Positions 26,456 through 35,290 of a stretch of DNA of 64,000 nt are shown piece by piece. The notes beneath the pieces are model-generated. The model was not told the DNA's origin and ran no database searches. It saw only the letters and a program-made list of their open reading frames with translations. The stretch is from contig CAZKTA010000001.1 in NCBI GenBank assembly GCA_964555645.1, forward strand, positions 372,001 through 436,000, written 5' to 3'. The translations under genes were made by a program, and so were the position numbers. Source of the DNA: DTLC01 sp964555645. GTDB lineage: Bacteria; Verrucomicrobiota; Verrucomicrobiia; Limisphaerales; DTLC01. Each line of letters opens with the position of its first letter. The stretch's first letter is position 1.

Positions 26456-27772
26456 TTATGCTTGAGTTACCTGGGGCGGTTTCGGCGGACGCAATGTCAG
26501 CATAACTACTGCCGCCATAATCAGACATGCAACACCGGCAGGCACAAACGCCCACGTCCACGCTTTTGCGTCGCCCATTATACCACCAAGGATCGGGCCA
26601 ACTACACCCCCAACACCATATGACATGAAAACCCACGGATAATTCGTACCGACACTTTTGTTGCCGAAGAAATCCGCTGTTGCAGCTGGGAAAAGCGCGA
26701 AATTGCCGCCGAAATTAAACCCGATGATCGCGGCACCGAGATAAAGGCCGAGTTCTTTCCCGCCAATAAAATAGAAAGCGATCATCATTACGCCCTGCAA
26801 GCCGCACATCAGCGCAATTGCATTGCGCCTGCCGAGCTTATCCGAAAGCGTGCCCCAGATGATGCGGCCAATTCCGTTTAACAGTGAAAAAAACAGACCC
26901 ATCGCGGTTCCGGCAATAATGTTTGCCTGTTCAGGGTCAATGCCGCTTACAGTTAACGCGTCTTTGCCGAATAGTTGAATTACACCAATCACCATCAGAC
27001 CTGCCGTTGCGCCCACGAAAAACGTCAAGAACAATGTCCAGAACTGCCCGGTCCGCGCCATTTGTGCTGGGGTGAACTCGACACCGCCTGTGCTGCTTGC
27101 GCTCGTTGTCGGGGGCGGTGTCCAACCCGCAGGCTTCCAGCCATCGGGCGGGTTTACCAGCAGTCGTGCGCCCAGGCAGACAAACACGGCAAACACTATC
27201 CCATACAATATGAAAACCTGGTTAACCGACCAACCCATGCCGTACAAGCCGGTCCAACCCGGCGTAAGGTCAATCGGGCCGAACTTAAATCCGCTCGTTA
27301 GCTTGATCCACAGCAACGCGCCGAAACCGAATCCGGCCACGGCAAACCCTGTTATCATGCCTTTCTTGTCAGGAAACCACTTCACAAGGGCTGCTACCGG
27401 GCAGACGTACCCCAGGCCTATGCCGGCGCCACCCAGCAAGCCGATGCCGAGCAAAATTCCCCAGAAACTGTTTCCCGCTAGGCCAGCCAAAATGTACCCG
27501 GCACCCAGAATAAGCCCGCCCACCGTAGCGACGAGGCGCGGCCCGACCTTCTTCTGCCAGTTACCCGCCACCAATGCCATCACCGCTGCAAATGTCAGCA
27601 AGCCAACCGAGAAGATGATCTGAGTTTGCGTTTTCGTAAACTGGAATGGGCCGTCCGCAGCGGTGAGTTTGCCCGTGAAAGCTGACCAAGCGTAAATTGC
27701 GCCCAAACAAAGCTGAACCAAAATGCCGCCCAAAACAACCAACCAACGGTTGATAACCTTTTGCTCTGTCAT
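26456..27772 (-). CDS. OFA-type MFS transporter (oxalate/formate antiporter family)
   Basis: 438 residues from ATG 27772, preceded by GGAG 7 bases upstream. About twelve hydrophobic segments and MFS motifs are visible: WLVVLGGILVQLCLGAIYAWS (the start typical of OFA-family transporters), a cytoplasmic loop with LVKWFPDKKGMITGFAVAGFG, and GIGRIIWGTLSDKLGRRNA, the second-half MFS loop. The central loop carries a short Pro/Thr/Ser-rich segment. It lies 86 bases downstream of acs, on the same strand. Such pairs are usually interpreted as monocarboxylate (acetate-like) uptake with acetate activation. The substrate is not proved by sequence. Confidence 0.88.
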   Translation of the reverse strand: MTEQKVINRWLVVLGGILVQLCLGAIYAWSAFTGKLTAADGPFQFTKTQTQIIFSVGLLTFAAVMALVAGNWQKKVGPRLVATVGGLILGAGYILAGLAGNSFWGILLGIGLLGGAGIGLGYVCPVAALVKWFPDKKGMITGFAVAGFGFGALLWIKLTSGFKFGPIDLTPGWTGLYGMGWSVNQVFILYGIVFAVFVCLGARLLVNPPDGWKPAGWTPPPTTSASSTGGVEFTPAQMARTGQFWTLFLTFFVGATAGLMVIGVIQLFGKDALTVSGIDPEQANIIAGTAMGLFFSLLNGIGRIIWGTLSDKLGRRNAIALMCGLQGVMMIAFYFIGGKELGLYLGAAIIGFNFGGNFALFPAATADFFGNKSVGTNYPWVFMSYGVGGVVGPILGGIMGDAKAWTWAFVPAGVACLIMAAVVMLTLRPPKPPQVTQA

Positions 27773-27790
27773 TTTAATTCTCCAATAATA

Positions 27791-27830
27791 ATGAGCTGGG
27801 GCAGCGAAAGATTGCACCACCCCAGCTCAT
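27791..27830 (-). repeat. 11-bp perfect inverted repeat between acs and the transporter gene
   Basis: ATGAGCTGGGG (27791-27801) and CCCCAGCTCAT (27820-27830) are perfect reverse complements with an 18-base loop. It is the only structure in the 86-base gap, and ends about 18 bases before the transporter start. In the transcript it would fold just upstream of the ribosome binding site. There is no clear U-tract, so it could be a processing or stability element separating expression of acs and the transporter rather than a full terminator. Confidence 0.7.
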
Positions 27831-27858
27831 CCGGTTATAAACTCAATTGCCGGGGCAG

Positions 27859-29844
27859 TTATTGCCTGCCCTTTACAAGCACCTCAACCACATGTGGGTC
27901 TGCCAGTGTGGTTGTGTCGCCCAACTGGTCAATCTGCCCCTCGGCGATCTTGCGCAGAATGCGGCGCATGATTTTGCCCGAACGCGTCTTTGGCAACCCA
28001 GGAGCAAACTGTATCTTGTCGGGCACGGCAATCGGGCCGATTTCCTTGCGCACGTGCAATGCAAGTTCTTTCCGTAGTTCTTCGCTTTCCTGAACGCCTT
28101 CTTTGAGCGTCACGAAAGCGTACAGTGCCTGGCCTTTGATCTCGTGTGGCATGGGCGCCACCGCAGCCTCGGCAACTTTGGGGTGGCTGACCAGCGCGCT
28201 TTCGACTTCTGCAGTGCCAATTCTGTGTCCAGACACATTGACAACATCGTCAATGCGGCCGAGCAACCAGTAGTCGCCGTCCTCGTCAATCCTGCACCCG
28301 TCGCCGGTGAAGTAGATGTTTGGGTACATGGTAAAGTACGTGTCGATAAACCTGTCGTGATCGCCCCACATTGTGCGCGCCATGCCTGGCCACGGTTTTT
28401 TGATACAAAGCTTGCCACCCTCGTTGGGCGCGCACTCGGTGCCGTCGTCGCGCAACACCACAGGCTCAACCCCGAAGAATGGCCGGCTTGCGCTGCCGGG
28501 CTTAAGAACGTGCGCCCCCGGGAGCGGCGTAATGAGGATACCGCCCGTTTCGGTCTGCCACCATGTGTCCACGATTGGACACCGTCCTTTGCCAATGACC
28601 TGGTAATACCAGATCCAGGCTTCAGGATTGATCGGCTCGCCTACACTGCCAAGGATACGCAAGCTGCTGAGGTCATATTTGTTTGGCCACTCTTCACCCT
28701 TCATGATAAGCGACCGAATGGCTGTGGGGGCAGTGTAAAAGATGTTAACCTTAAACTTTTGGACGATCTGCCAGAACCTGCCGGGATCAGGGTACGTTGG
28801 TACACCCTCGAACATCAGACCTGTGGCGCCATTACACAGCGGTCCGTACACGATGTAACTGTGCCCGGTCACCCATCCGATGTCTGCCGTGCACCAATAA
28901 ATGTCTTCTTCATGGACATCAAAAATGTACTTGTGCGTGATTGCGGCATGCAGCAGATAGCCACCTGTGGTGTGGAGGACACCCTTGGGTTTACCGGTCG
29001 AACCCGAAGTATAAAGAGTGAACAACGGGTCCTCGGCGTTCATGATTTCGGGTGGGCATTCCGCTTTGGCGTTTGCCATCAAATCGTGATACCACAAATC
29101 GCGTCCGGCAACCATGTTGCACGGCGAATCGTTACGCCGCACGACGACGACTTTCTCGACACTTGGCGAATTTTTGAGTGCCTCGTCAGCCATTGCCTTA
29201 AGTGGTATCGTTTTGCCTGCACGCAACGACACATTTGATGTTATCAATAGACGCGCGGTCGAGTCGTTTAGTCTGCCAGCAAGTGCTTCAGCGCTAAACC
29301 CCCCAAACACAACCGAGTGAATTGCGCCAATGCGCGCACAGGCTAGCATGACTATCGGCAACTCGGGTATCATCGGCAGGTAAATGCCCACGCGGTCGCC
29401 CTTCTTTATGCCGAGTGACTTGAGTACATTTGCAAACTTGCACACCTCAACATACAACTGCTCGTAAGTGAGCTTCTGAACTTCTTCGTCGGCTTCACCC
29501 TGCCAAATGATGGCAATCTTATTGCGTCTGTGTGTGCGCAAATGTCGGTCGAGGCAGTTGACACTGGCGTTTAGTTGGCCGTCTTCGAACCATGAGTGCT
29601 GTATTTTCCGAGCTGCAGTATCCCATACATACCGCCGGCCTATGGTTGGTTTTTTGTACCAATCCAGCATTTCGCATTGCTCGAGCCAGAACCCGTCAGG
29701 GTCGCGAATCGAGCGCTCGTACATCTTTTGGTATTGCTCGGCGTTTATGTATGCCCGCTGCGCAACCTCGGGCGATGGCGGGAACTTCCTTTTTTCAGTC
29801 AGCAGACTACTTACCGATTTGGGTTTGTCTTGTGCTTGTTGCAT
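27859..29844 (-). CDS. acs: Acetyl-CoA synthetase
   Basis: 661 residues from ATG 29844; a longer in-frame extension upstream is rejected because it runs antisense through the regulator gene. The ANL superfamily core motifs are all present: LYTSGSTGKPKGV (P-loop), WWQTETGGILITP (A5), TGDGCRIDEDGDYWLLGRIDDVVNVSGHRIGTAEVESAL (A7-A8) and PKTRSGKIMRRILRKIA, the C-terminal segment whose Lys is reversibly acetylated in known Acs enzymes. GVPTYPDPGRFW and the VVFGGFSAEALAGR motif are Acs-specific. It converts acetate, ATP and CoA to acetyl-CoA in the cytoplasm. The divergent NtrC-type regulator is a plausible regulator. Confidence 0.96.
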   Translation of the reverse strand: MQQAQDKPKSVSSLLTEKRKFPPSPEVAQRAYINAEQYQKMYERSIRDPDGFWLEQCEMLDWYKKPTIGRRYVWDTAARKIQHSWFEDGQLNASVNCLDRHLRTHRRNKIAIIWQGEADEEVQKLTYEQLYVEVCKFANVLKSLGIKKGDRVGIYLPMIPELPIVMLACARIGAIHSVVFGGFSAEALAGRLNDSTARLLITSNVSLRAGKTIPLKAMADEALKNSPSVEKVVVVRRNDSPCNMVAGRDLWYHDLMANAKAECPPEIMNAEDPLFTLYTSGSTGKPKGVLHTTGGYLLHAAITHKYIFDVHEEDIYWCTADIGWVTGHSYIVYGPLCNGATGLMFEGVPTYPDPGRFWQIVQKFKVNIFYTAPTAIRSLIMKGEEWPNKYDLSSLRILGSVGEPINPEAWIWYYQVIGKGRCPIVDTWWQTETGGILITPLPGAHVLKPGSASRPFFGVEPVVLRDDGTECAPNEGGKLCIKKPWPGMARTMWGDHDRFIDTYFTMYPNIYFTGDGCRIDEDGDYWLLGRIDDVVNVSGHRIGTAEVESALVSHPKVAEAAVAPMPHEIKGQALYAFVTLKEGVQESEELRKELALHVRKEIGPIAVPDKIQFAPGLPKTRSGKIMRRILRKIAEGQIDQLGDTTTLADPHVVEVLVKGRQ

Positions 29845-30058
29845 AGCGTCGTTCACGTGTTTACAAAATTCGGAGTCGAAATAAAACCCAACAACCGGCC
29901 AATTGTCAACTACTGCATTAGAAAAAATTTTCCTTTCCAAAGCTGAACTGGCGGGCAACAAAAGGCTTGTTACCTGTGCGAACACAACATTTTTACGTGG
30001 AAAAATCAGGCATTCGAGAGCTGACATCAGCGGGCACGTCAGGTTAAATTTTCCTGCA

Positions 30059-31432
30059 ATGATTTTCGGGACACGGCGAAATAACGCTCGAATACCGCGA
30101 GTATTGATCGTTGACGACGACCCAGGCCAGCGCAGTCTTCTGGACTCGTTTCTGAAAAGCCAAGGGTTCGATACTCTCACAGCAGAGTCCGGTGAACGTG
30201 CGCTCGAGGTGTTGCGGACCGAACAGGTCAACATGATGATTACTGATGTTCGAATGCCCGGCATATCGGGGCTGGAAACCCTTAGACTTGCGCGCGAAAC
30301 ACAACCGCTTTTGCCTGTTCTGCTGGTGACTGCGTATGCGGACATTCGTGACGCTGTCAACGCAATGCGGGATGGCGCGGTTAATTACCTGACCAAACCG
30401 ATTGATCTGGACGAACTACTGCGCTCCGTCCAACTGGCCACAGGCACCGGAACCGACAGGACCGTGCAGGTTGCACCTGACAAAGTCTTGCCCTCAAACA
30501 TCATTGCCCAAAGCCCGGTCATGCGCGCGTTGTTTCGCGATGCAGCGGTTGTTGCAGGCTCCGAAAGCCGGGTTCTGATTACCGGCGAAAGTGGCACCGG
30601 CAAGGAAGTGCTCGCCGACTTGATTCACGCCTGGAGCCGGCGCGCGTCCGGGCTGCTTGTAAAAGTCAACTGTGCAGCCATACCCGAGACATTGCTCGAA
30701 AGCGAGTTGTTCGGACACGAGAAAGGTGCATTCACGGGCGCAACGTCACAACGCGTCGGTAGATTCGAAGAAGCGAACGACGGCACCATTTTTCTCGATG
30801 AAATTGCCGACATGTCTCTTGCCCTGCAGGCCAAACTGCTCAGGGTAACGCAAGACGGCAGCTTCAATCGGATTGGATCGAACCGCGAGCTGCATACCAA
30901 TGCGCGCATCCTTGCTGCCACGAACAGAAACTTGGATGAACTCGTCAAGGCCGGCAGATTCAGAGAAGACCTGTTTTACAGGCTTAACGTTATAGAGTTA
31001 AATATACCACCCCTACGCGAACGGCGTGAGGATATCCTGCCGCTGGCGGAATGCTTCATTGGCGAATTTTCCAAGGGCAAGGCGCGTCTTTCGGCAGCAG
31101 CAGTTGAATGTCTGTTGCAGTACGACTGGCCGGGTAACGTGCGCGAGCTGCGAAACGCAATGGAACGCGCGGTGCTGCTTGCACATGGGGAAGTGATTTT
31201 GCCGGATCACCTTCCAAACCGCATCAAGGCAGCGGCCACGCAAAGGAACGTCCAGCAGGCGGCGGACGCAGGCGAGCTAGAACAACTTGAACGGCAGGCT
31301 ATCCTGGATGCACTGCGCCGACACAACTTCAATCGCACTGAGACAGCAAAGGCGCTTGGTATCAGCCGCCGCACGCTTGTGTACAAGCTGCAGCGGCTGC
31401 GGCAGTTGGGGTACGAAGTTGATCTGCGATAG
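30059..31432 (+). CDS. NtrC-type sigma54-dependent response regulator
   Basis: 457 residues from ATG 30059; an in-frame start at 29903 would give a low-complexity extension without family similarity. A receiver domain (RVLIVDDDPGQRSLLDSFL, phospho-acceptor Asp about 63 in MMITDVRMPG) leads into the AAA+ sigma54-activating domain with Walker A GESGTGKEV, the GAFTGAT loop (HEKGAFTGATSQRVGRF) that contacts sigma54, and Walker B GTIFLDEIADM. The R-finger region (YRLNVIELNIPPLRERREDI) and a C-terminal Fis-type HTH (LEQLERQAILDALRRHNFNRTETAKALGISRRTL) complete it. It needs phosphorylation by a histidine kinase, none adjacent. Divergent from acs, so a regulator of acs, the transporter and nrf genes is plausible but unproved. 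Confidence 0.92.
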   Translation: MIFGTRRNNARIPRVLIVDDDPGQRSLLDSFLKSQGFDTLTAESGERALEVLRTEQVNMMITDVRMPGISGLETLRLARETQPLLPVLLVTAYADIRDAVNAMRDGAVNYLTKPIDLDELLRSVQLATGTGTDRTVQVAPDKVLPSNIIAQSPVMRALFRDAAVVAGSESRVLITGESGTGKEVLADLIHAWSRRASGLLVKVNCAAIPETLLESELFGHEKGAFTGATSQRVGRFEEANDGTIFLDEIADMSLALQAKLLRVTQDGSFNRIGSNRELHTNARILAATNRNLDELVKAGRFREDLFYRLNVIELNIPPLRERREDILPLAECFIGEFSKGKARLSAAAVECLLQYDWPGNVRELRNAMERAVLLAHGEVILPDHLPNRIKAAATQRNVQQAADAGELEQLERQAILDALRRHNFNRTETAKALGISRRTLVYKLQRLRQLGYEVDLR

Positions 31433-31486
31433 TCGCACGATCAAAACAAACCCGTCAGTGTTATCATTTGAGCCAGACAACGCGCT

Positions 31487-31512
31487 AGCCTGTAGCCGAC
31501 CGGTCGCAGGCT
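31487..31512 (+). repeat. 6-bp hairpin after the response regulator
   Basis: AGCCTG (31487-31492) and CAGGCT (31507-31512) flank a loop containing the palindrome CGACCGGTCG. It lies 54 bases after the regulator's stop at 31432. No U-tract follows, so the terminator role is uncertain. Confidence 0.3.
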
Positions 31513-31692
31513 GGACCGCTTTCTAAGCCCAAGGCTTCAAAGGTTCACCCCCAAACTCTTTTGAGATTCAACGGTTCTTACGTTGTTGTGTTTCGGCCAT
31601 ACAACTTCCTGCACGGGCATGGGATTAGAGGGATTAACTGGTGTTCAAACGCTACTTAGGTTAATTTTACCTAGCGCAAGATTTGCGGTGCA

Positions 31693-32460
31693 ATGAAACG
31701 ATCAGTTGATATACGCCAATTACTCGATAGCTGGCCGTACGACCCGGAGAACGACGTGCGGGTCGTTCACGGTGACGACGGCCGCCAGATCATCCAAGTC
31801 CGCACACCGGTCGGCATTGAGCAACTCGAGTTGACGGGCCGACCGGACGGCGCTCGCCCTTATGGCATGGAATCTGTGCTTGAATATCATCTGCACCGGC
31901 TTGACCAAGCCAAGGAAACTGGTCAAGCGGCCCAGTTCGAGCTCGGTCCGGAAGAATGCGCTGAGTTATTTGCTGAGGGCACTCTTTACTATTTGCGGTA
32001 CCTGCGTTTGTTCCAGTTGCAACGGTGGGCTGAGGTTGTCCGCGACACTGCCCGGAACATGCGCCTGTTCGACTTTGTGCACCGTTACGCTGCACGAGAA
32101 GAAGACAGGAATAACCTTGAAAAGTGGCGTCCGTACATCATTCGCATGAACGCAGTTGCGGCTGCAATGTTGGAGCTTGAAAACGCTGCGTTCGAGCGCG
32201 CGCTAGAGATTCTCAATGGCGCGGTCGAGAGGATCGAATCGCTGCCTGAGCTTGACGATGAGACATTCCAATTTGAGCGGCAACGCTCACTGGTTGCGCT
32301 GCAGGAGCTGGTCATGCAAATAAACAAAAACCGGCCCTTGACCGAGCTTGAGCGCTTAGAACGCCAATTGCAACGCGCGATTGAAACTCAACAGTTCGAG
32401 CGCGCCGCCGAGTTGCGCGACCGCATACGCAGCCTGCGTAACAAGGCAGAGTCAAGTTAG
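31693..32460 (+). CDS. UVR-domain protein (helical, function unknown)
   Basis: 255 residues, soluble, predicted helical throughout. The C-terminal 35 residues (LTELERLERQLQRAIETQQFERAAELRDRIRSLR) match the UVR motif shared by UvrB and UvrC, where it mediates their contact, and by McsA-like proteins. No nuclease or ATPase domain is present, so a name such as excinuclease subunit would be wrong. The N-terminal half (VRVVHGDDGRQIIQVRTPVGIEQLELTGRPDGARPYG) is a small beta domain followed by helices. It has its own promoter region (260 bases of non-coding sequence upstream) and converges with the next gene. Proteins of this form are seen in Verrucomicrobia. Confidence 0.7.
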   Translation: MKRSVDIRQLLDSWPYDPENDVRVVHGDDGRQIIQVRTPVGIEQLELTGRPDGARPYGMESVLEYHLHRLDQAKETGQAAQFELGPEECAELFAEGTLYYLRYLRLFQLQRWAEVVRDTARNMRLFDFVHRYAAREEDRNNLEKWRPYIIRMNAVAAAMLELENAAFERALEILNGAVERIESLPELDDETFQFERQRSLVALQELVMQINKNRPLTELERLERQLQRAIETQQFERAAELRDRIRSLRNKAESS

Positions 32461-32514
32461 AAACTCGTAAGCTGGTGTGCTGCAGCCCATTGCCCCAACG
32501 CACATGGAACAGCG

Positions 32515-33258
32515 CTAGGGTTTATGCGCGAAAATTTGATTCGCTTCTTCAAGAGTTTCTTTTGAGCCGATGTCGTACCAGATACCTGGCACTTGCCAGG
32601 TGTAAAACGGCACACGCGGGTAAAGCCACTGAACCAACAAACCCGGCTGGTCCGGGTTATTACCGTCGGTAACATACTGCCGAACCAGCGGCAGTACATG
32701 TTTCGGGTAGTAATAAAGTGCAATTGCGCAGATTGTGTTGGTTGGATTTTTGGGCTTCTCCTCGAAAAAGGTGATTCTGCCGTCTGGCCCAAGGATAATC
32801 GAATTGTATTTTTTGACCTGTTCGAGGTTTTGCACATCATACACCCCAACAACAGGCGAGTTTTTTGCGCGCGCGAACCGGCCGAATCCGTCTAACTTCT
32901 CGCTGAACAGGTTGTCCCCCGCTACTACTAGTAGGTCATCATCGAGCTTCTGGGTTGAAATAACAAAATACATGTCGCCGATTGCGCCCAGTTTGTTGCT
33001 GTCGTCGGTCGAACCATCATTGAGGATGCTCAACTTAAGGCCGGTGGTTCGGTACCTATTGGCCCACTGCTGAAATTGGTCCGCAAACTTCGCATTTGTA
33101 ACAACGTAAACCTGCTCGAGGCCATCGACCGGAGCTATGTTGTCCAGCACATATTCAATCATTGGTTTACCGGCCACAGGTAAAAGTGGTTTCGGCCGCG
33201 TAAGTGTCAATGGATACAATCTGGTTGCGTAGCCTGCTGCAAGAATGATCGCTTTCAT
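32515..33258 (-). CDS. Sugar-1-phosphate nucleotidyltransferase
   Basis: 247 residues from ATG 33258; ATG 33261 is immediately adjacent. A GGGGGT run upstream gives better spacing to the second. The signature MKAIILAAGYATRLYPLTLTRPKPLLPVAGKPM is that of glucose-1-phosphate thymidylyl/uridylyl/cytidylyl transferases: the G-x-x-T-R-L-x-P and PKP segments bind the nucleotide and sugar phosphate. VVAGDNLFSEKLDGF holds the catalytic Asp-metal site, and EEKPKNPTNT contains the sugar contact. It makes a nucleotide-sugar for surface polysaccharide or glycogen-like synthesis. Which sugar is not clear. It lies 52 bases downstream of ptsI on the same strand, probably co-transcribed. Confidence 0.9.
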   Translation of the reverse strand: MKAIILAAGYATRLYPLTLTRPKPLLPVAGKPMIEYVLDNIAPVDGLEQVYVVTNAKFADQFQQWANRYRTTGLKLSILNDGSTDDSNKLGAIGDMYFVISTQKLDDDLLVVAGDNLFSEKLDGFGRFARAKNSPVVGVYDVQNLEQVKKYNSIILGPDGRITFFEEKPKNPTNTICAIALYYYPKHVLPLVRQYVTDGNNPDQPGLLVQWLYPRVPFYTWQVPGIWYDIGSKETLEEANQIFAHKP

Positions 33259-33310
33259 CATTACACCCCCTATTATGGTAATCCGTTCAGCACTTGATCT
33301 GGTTGGCCAG

Positions 33311-35113
33311 CTATGGACTCGCCGGGCTACCTGAACTATTTTTCTCTTCAAACAGGTCCGGTGCTACCCGCTTGAGGAGTTGTTGTGCGTGGGCGAGGAT
33401 TTCGCTCGCCGATTCACTTTTAAGAGCAAGCTCTGCCAGTGCGCGTGCTTCGCTAAGCTTGAGCCGCCGAATCAGGTATTTGACCTGCGGCACAAGCCCA
33501 GGCGCGGCGCTTAGCTCGTCTACACCTAAACCCAACAAAAGTGGCACCAACACAGGATCGCTCGCCATCTCACCACATACACTCACGAAGATGTTGTGTG
33601 CATGTGCGGCATCAACTGTCATTTTGATCAAGCGCACAATTGCCGGATGCGTTGGTTCGTAAAGGTGCGCCACGCGTTCATTGGTGCGGTCGGCGGCAAT
33701 TGTGTACTGAATAAGATCATTGGTACCGATGCTGAAAAACCTGAGCTGTTTTGCCAATGCATCTGCAACAAGTGCAGCCGAAGGCGTCTCGATCATGCCG
33801 CCAATCTCGATGTTTTCGTCAAACTGCACACCGTCGGCGCGCAGTTCTGCCTTGCATTTTTCAACTAAAGCGTTCGCCTGTGCGACCTCGTCGGCACTGG
33901 ATATCATTGGGTACATCAATTTGATTTTACCCTCTGCGCTTGCGCGTAAGATTGCGCGTAACTGCGTGCGAAATACATCAGGTTGCTGCAAACAAAACCT
34001 TATGGCGCGCCAACCGAGAAACGGGTTTATCTCCGGTGCAAGCTCAAGATGCGACACGAACTTGTCACCACCCAAGTCAAGAGTGCGAATCACAACAGGG
34101 CGCGGCTTAAGCGCAACCACAGCCTGACGATACGAATCGTATTGTTCGTCCTCGGTCGGCAGGCTCTCGCGATTGATGTACAGATATTCAGTCCTGAACA
34201 GTCCCACACCCTCGGCGCCGCAGGCCGAAACAGCCTCGGCGTCAGCAGGTCGCTCGATATTGGCCAGAAGCGGGATTCGTTTGCCGTCGAGCGTAACCGC
34301 CGGTAGATGCAATACATCGCGCAGTTTTTCTTCAAGTGTTGCTTTTTTGCGGACGAGCTGGCCGTATTCGAAAAGCGTTTGGTCGGTTGGATTAATCACA
34401 ATCACACCGTTGTAGCCGTCCAAGAGCGCGTCGTCACCCGATACGAGTTCATCGGTAATGGTCTTGAGACCGACCACAGCAGGAATCCGCAACGACCGAG
34501 CCATTATGGCAGTGTGGGATGTCTGGCTTCCGATATCAGTAGCGAACCCAAGCACGATTTTCTTGTTCAACTGCGCCGTTACCGATGGGCTCAGATCGTG
34601 CGCAACCAAAATGCACGGCTCGGTTACCGCGCGCAGCTCGGCCTCGGTATGGCGGCCGAGTAAGTTGTTCAGCACGCGCGCCGTCACATCTCGCATGTCA
34701 GCGGCACGTTCGCGCAGAAATTCATCCGATACCTTGGCAAGTGCCTCCGAGTATTTGGCCACGGCAGTGTGGAATGCTGACTCGGCATTGAGATGTTGCT
34801 CTTTGATAAGTCGCGACACCTCGTTCAGTAATGCTGGGTCTTGCAAGATCAGCAGGTGCGCATCGAATATGCTGGCTTCTTGGAGACCGACACTTGAAGC
34901 AACTTTTTGCTGGATATCAATAATTTGCCGCATCGTCTCCGCCAAGGCGCGTTCGAGCCGGTCAATCTCTGCGGTGACTTCGTCTTGGGCGAGTTGTCGT
35001 CTCGGTACGTGTGGGATGCCTTTACCGAGCACAAATACCTTGCCCCGGCAAACGCCGGGTGAGGCCGGTATGCCACGGTAAACTTTCTCGCCCTTGTGCG
35101 GCGGAGTTTGCAT
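33311..35113 (-). CDS. ptsI: Phosphoenolpyruvate-protein phosphotransferase (PTS enzyme I)
   Basis: 600 residues, slightly over the 575 of E. coli. YRGIPASPGVCRGKVFVLG opens the N-terminal HPr-binding domain. The phosphohistidine domain contains DIGSQTSHTAIMARSLRIPAVVG with the active-site His, and the PEP-binding TIM barrel carries AEGVGLFRTEYLYINR, VVIRTLDLGGDKF and GGMIETPSAALVADALA, ending in ...FFSIGTNDLIQYTIAADR and CGEMASDPVLVPLLLGLGVDELS. It transfers phosphate from PEP to HPr. No HPr or PTS permease is in the window, so it may serve a regulatory PTS, as is common in bacteria with incomplete PTS. Confidence 0.95.
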   Translation of the reverse strand: MQTPPHKGEKVYRGIPASPGVCRGKVFVLGKGIPHVPRRQLAQDEVTAEIDRLERALAETMRQIIDIQQKVASSVGLQEASIFDAHLLILQDPALLNEVSRLIKEQHLNAESAFHTAVAKYSEALAKVSDEFLRERAADMRDVTARVLNNLLGRHTEAELRAVTEPCILVAHDLSPSVTAQLNKKIVLGFATDIGSQTSHTAIMARSLRIPAVVGLKTITDELVSGDDALLDGYNGVIVINPTDQTLFEYGQLVRKKATLEEKLRDVLHLPAVTLDGKRIPLLANIERPADAEAVSACGAEGVGLFRTEYLYINRESLPTEDEQYDSYRQAVVALKPRPVVIRTLDLGGDKFVSHLELAPEINPFLGWRAIRFCLQQPDVFRTQLRAILRASAEGKIKLMYPMISSADEVAQANALVEKCKAELRADGVQFDENIEIGGMIETPSAALVADALAKQLRFFSIGTNDLIQYTIAADRTNERVAHLYEPTHPAIVRLIKMTVDAAHAHNIFVSVCGEMASDPVLVPLLLGLGVDELSAAPGLVPQVKYLIRRLKLSEARALAELALKSESASEILAHAQQLLKRVAPDLFEEKNSSGSPASP

Positions 35114-35290
35114 AACTCACGATTAACCGAAACGCACGCCATTTGAAAAGTTTTCTTTACAAAAAAACCTTGCGTTCTGCGCGTGAATACCCATTATTTG
35201 TGAGCCACAGGAACTTTTCGGTAAACTAAACTGTGCAGCCGCACATAAGGCGCATAGGCGAACGGATTCGAAATCGGACCGGGCCAAATC

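Noticed and set aside
28144..29238. A 364-residue open frame antisense to acs
   Set aside because: It lies wholly inside acs on the other strand and has no recognised domain, as expected of a shadow frame.
29845..30360. An in-frame N-terminal extension of acs on the minus strand
   Set aside because: It runs antisense through the response-regulator receiver domain and lacks Acs-family sequence; family similarity starts near 29844.
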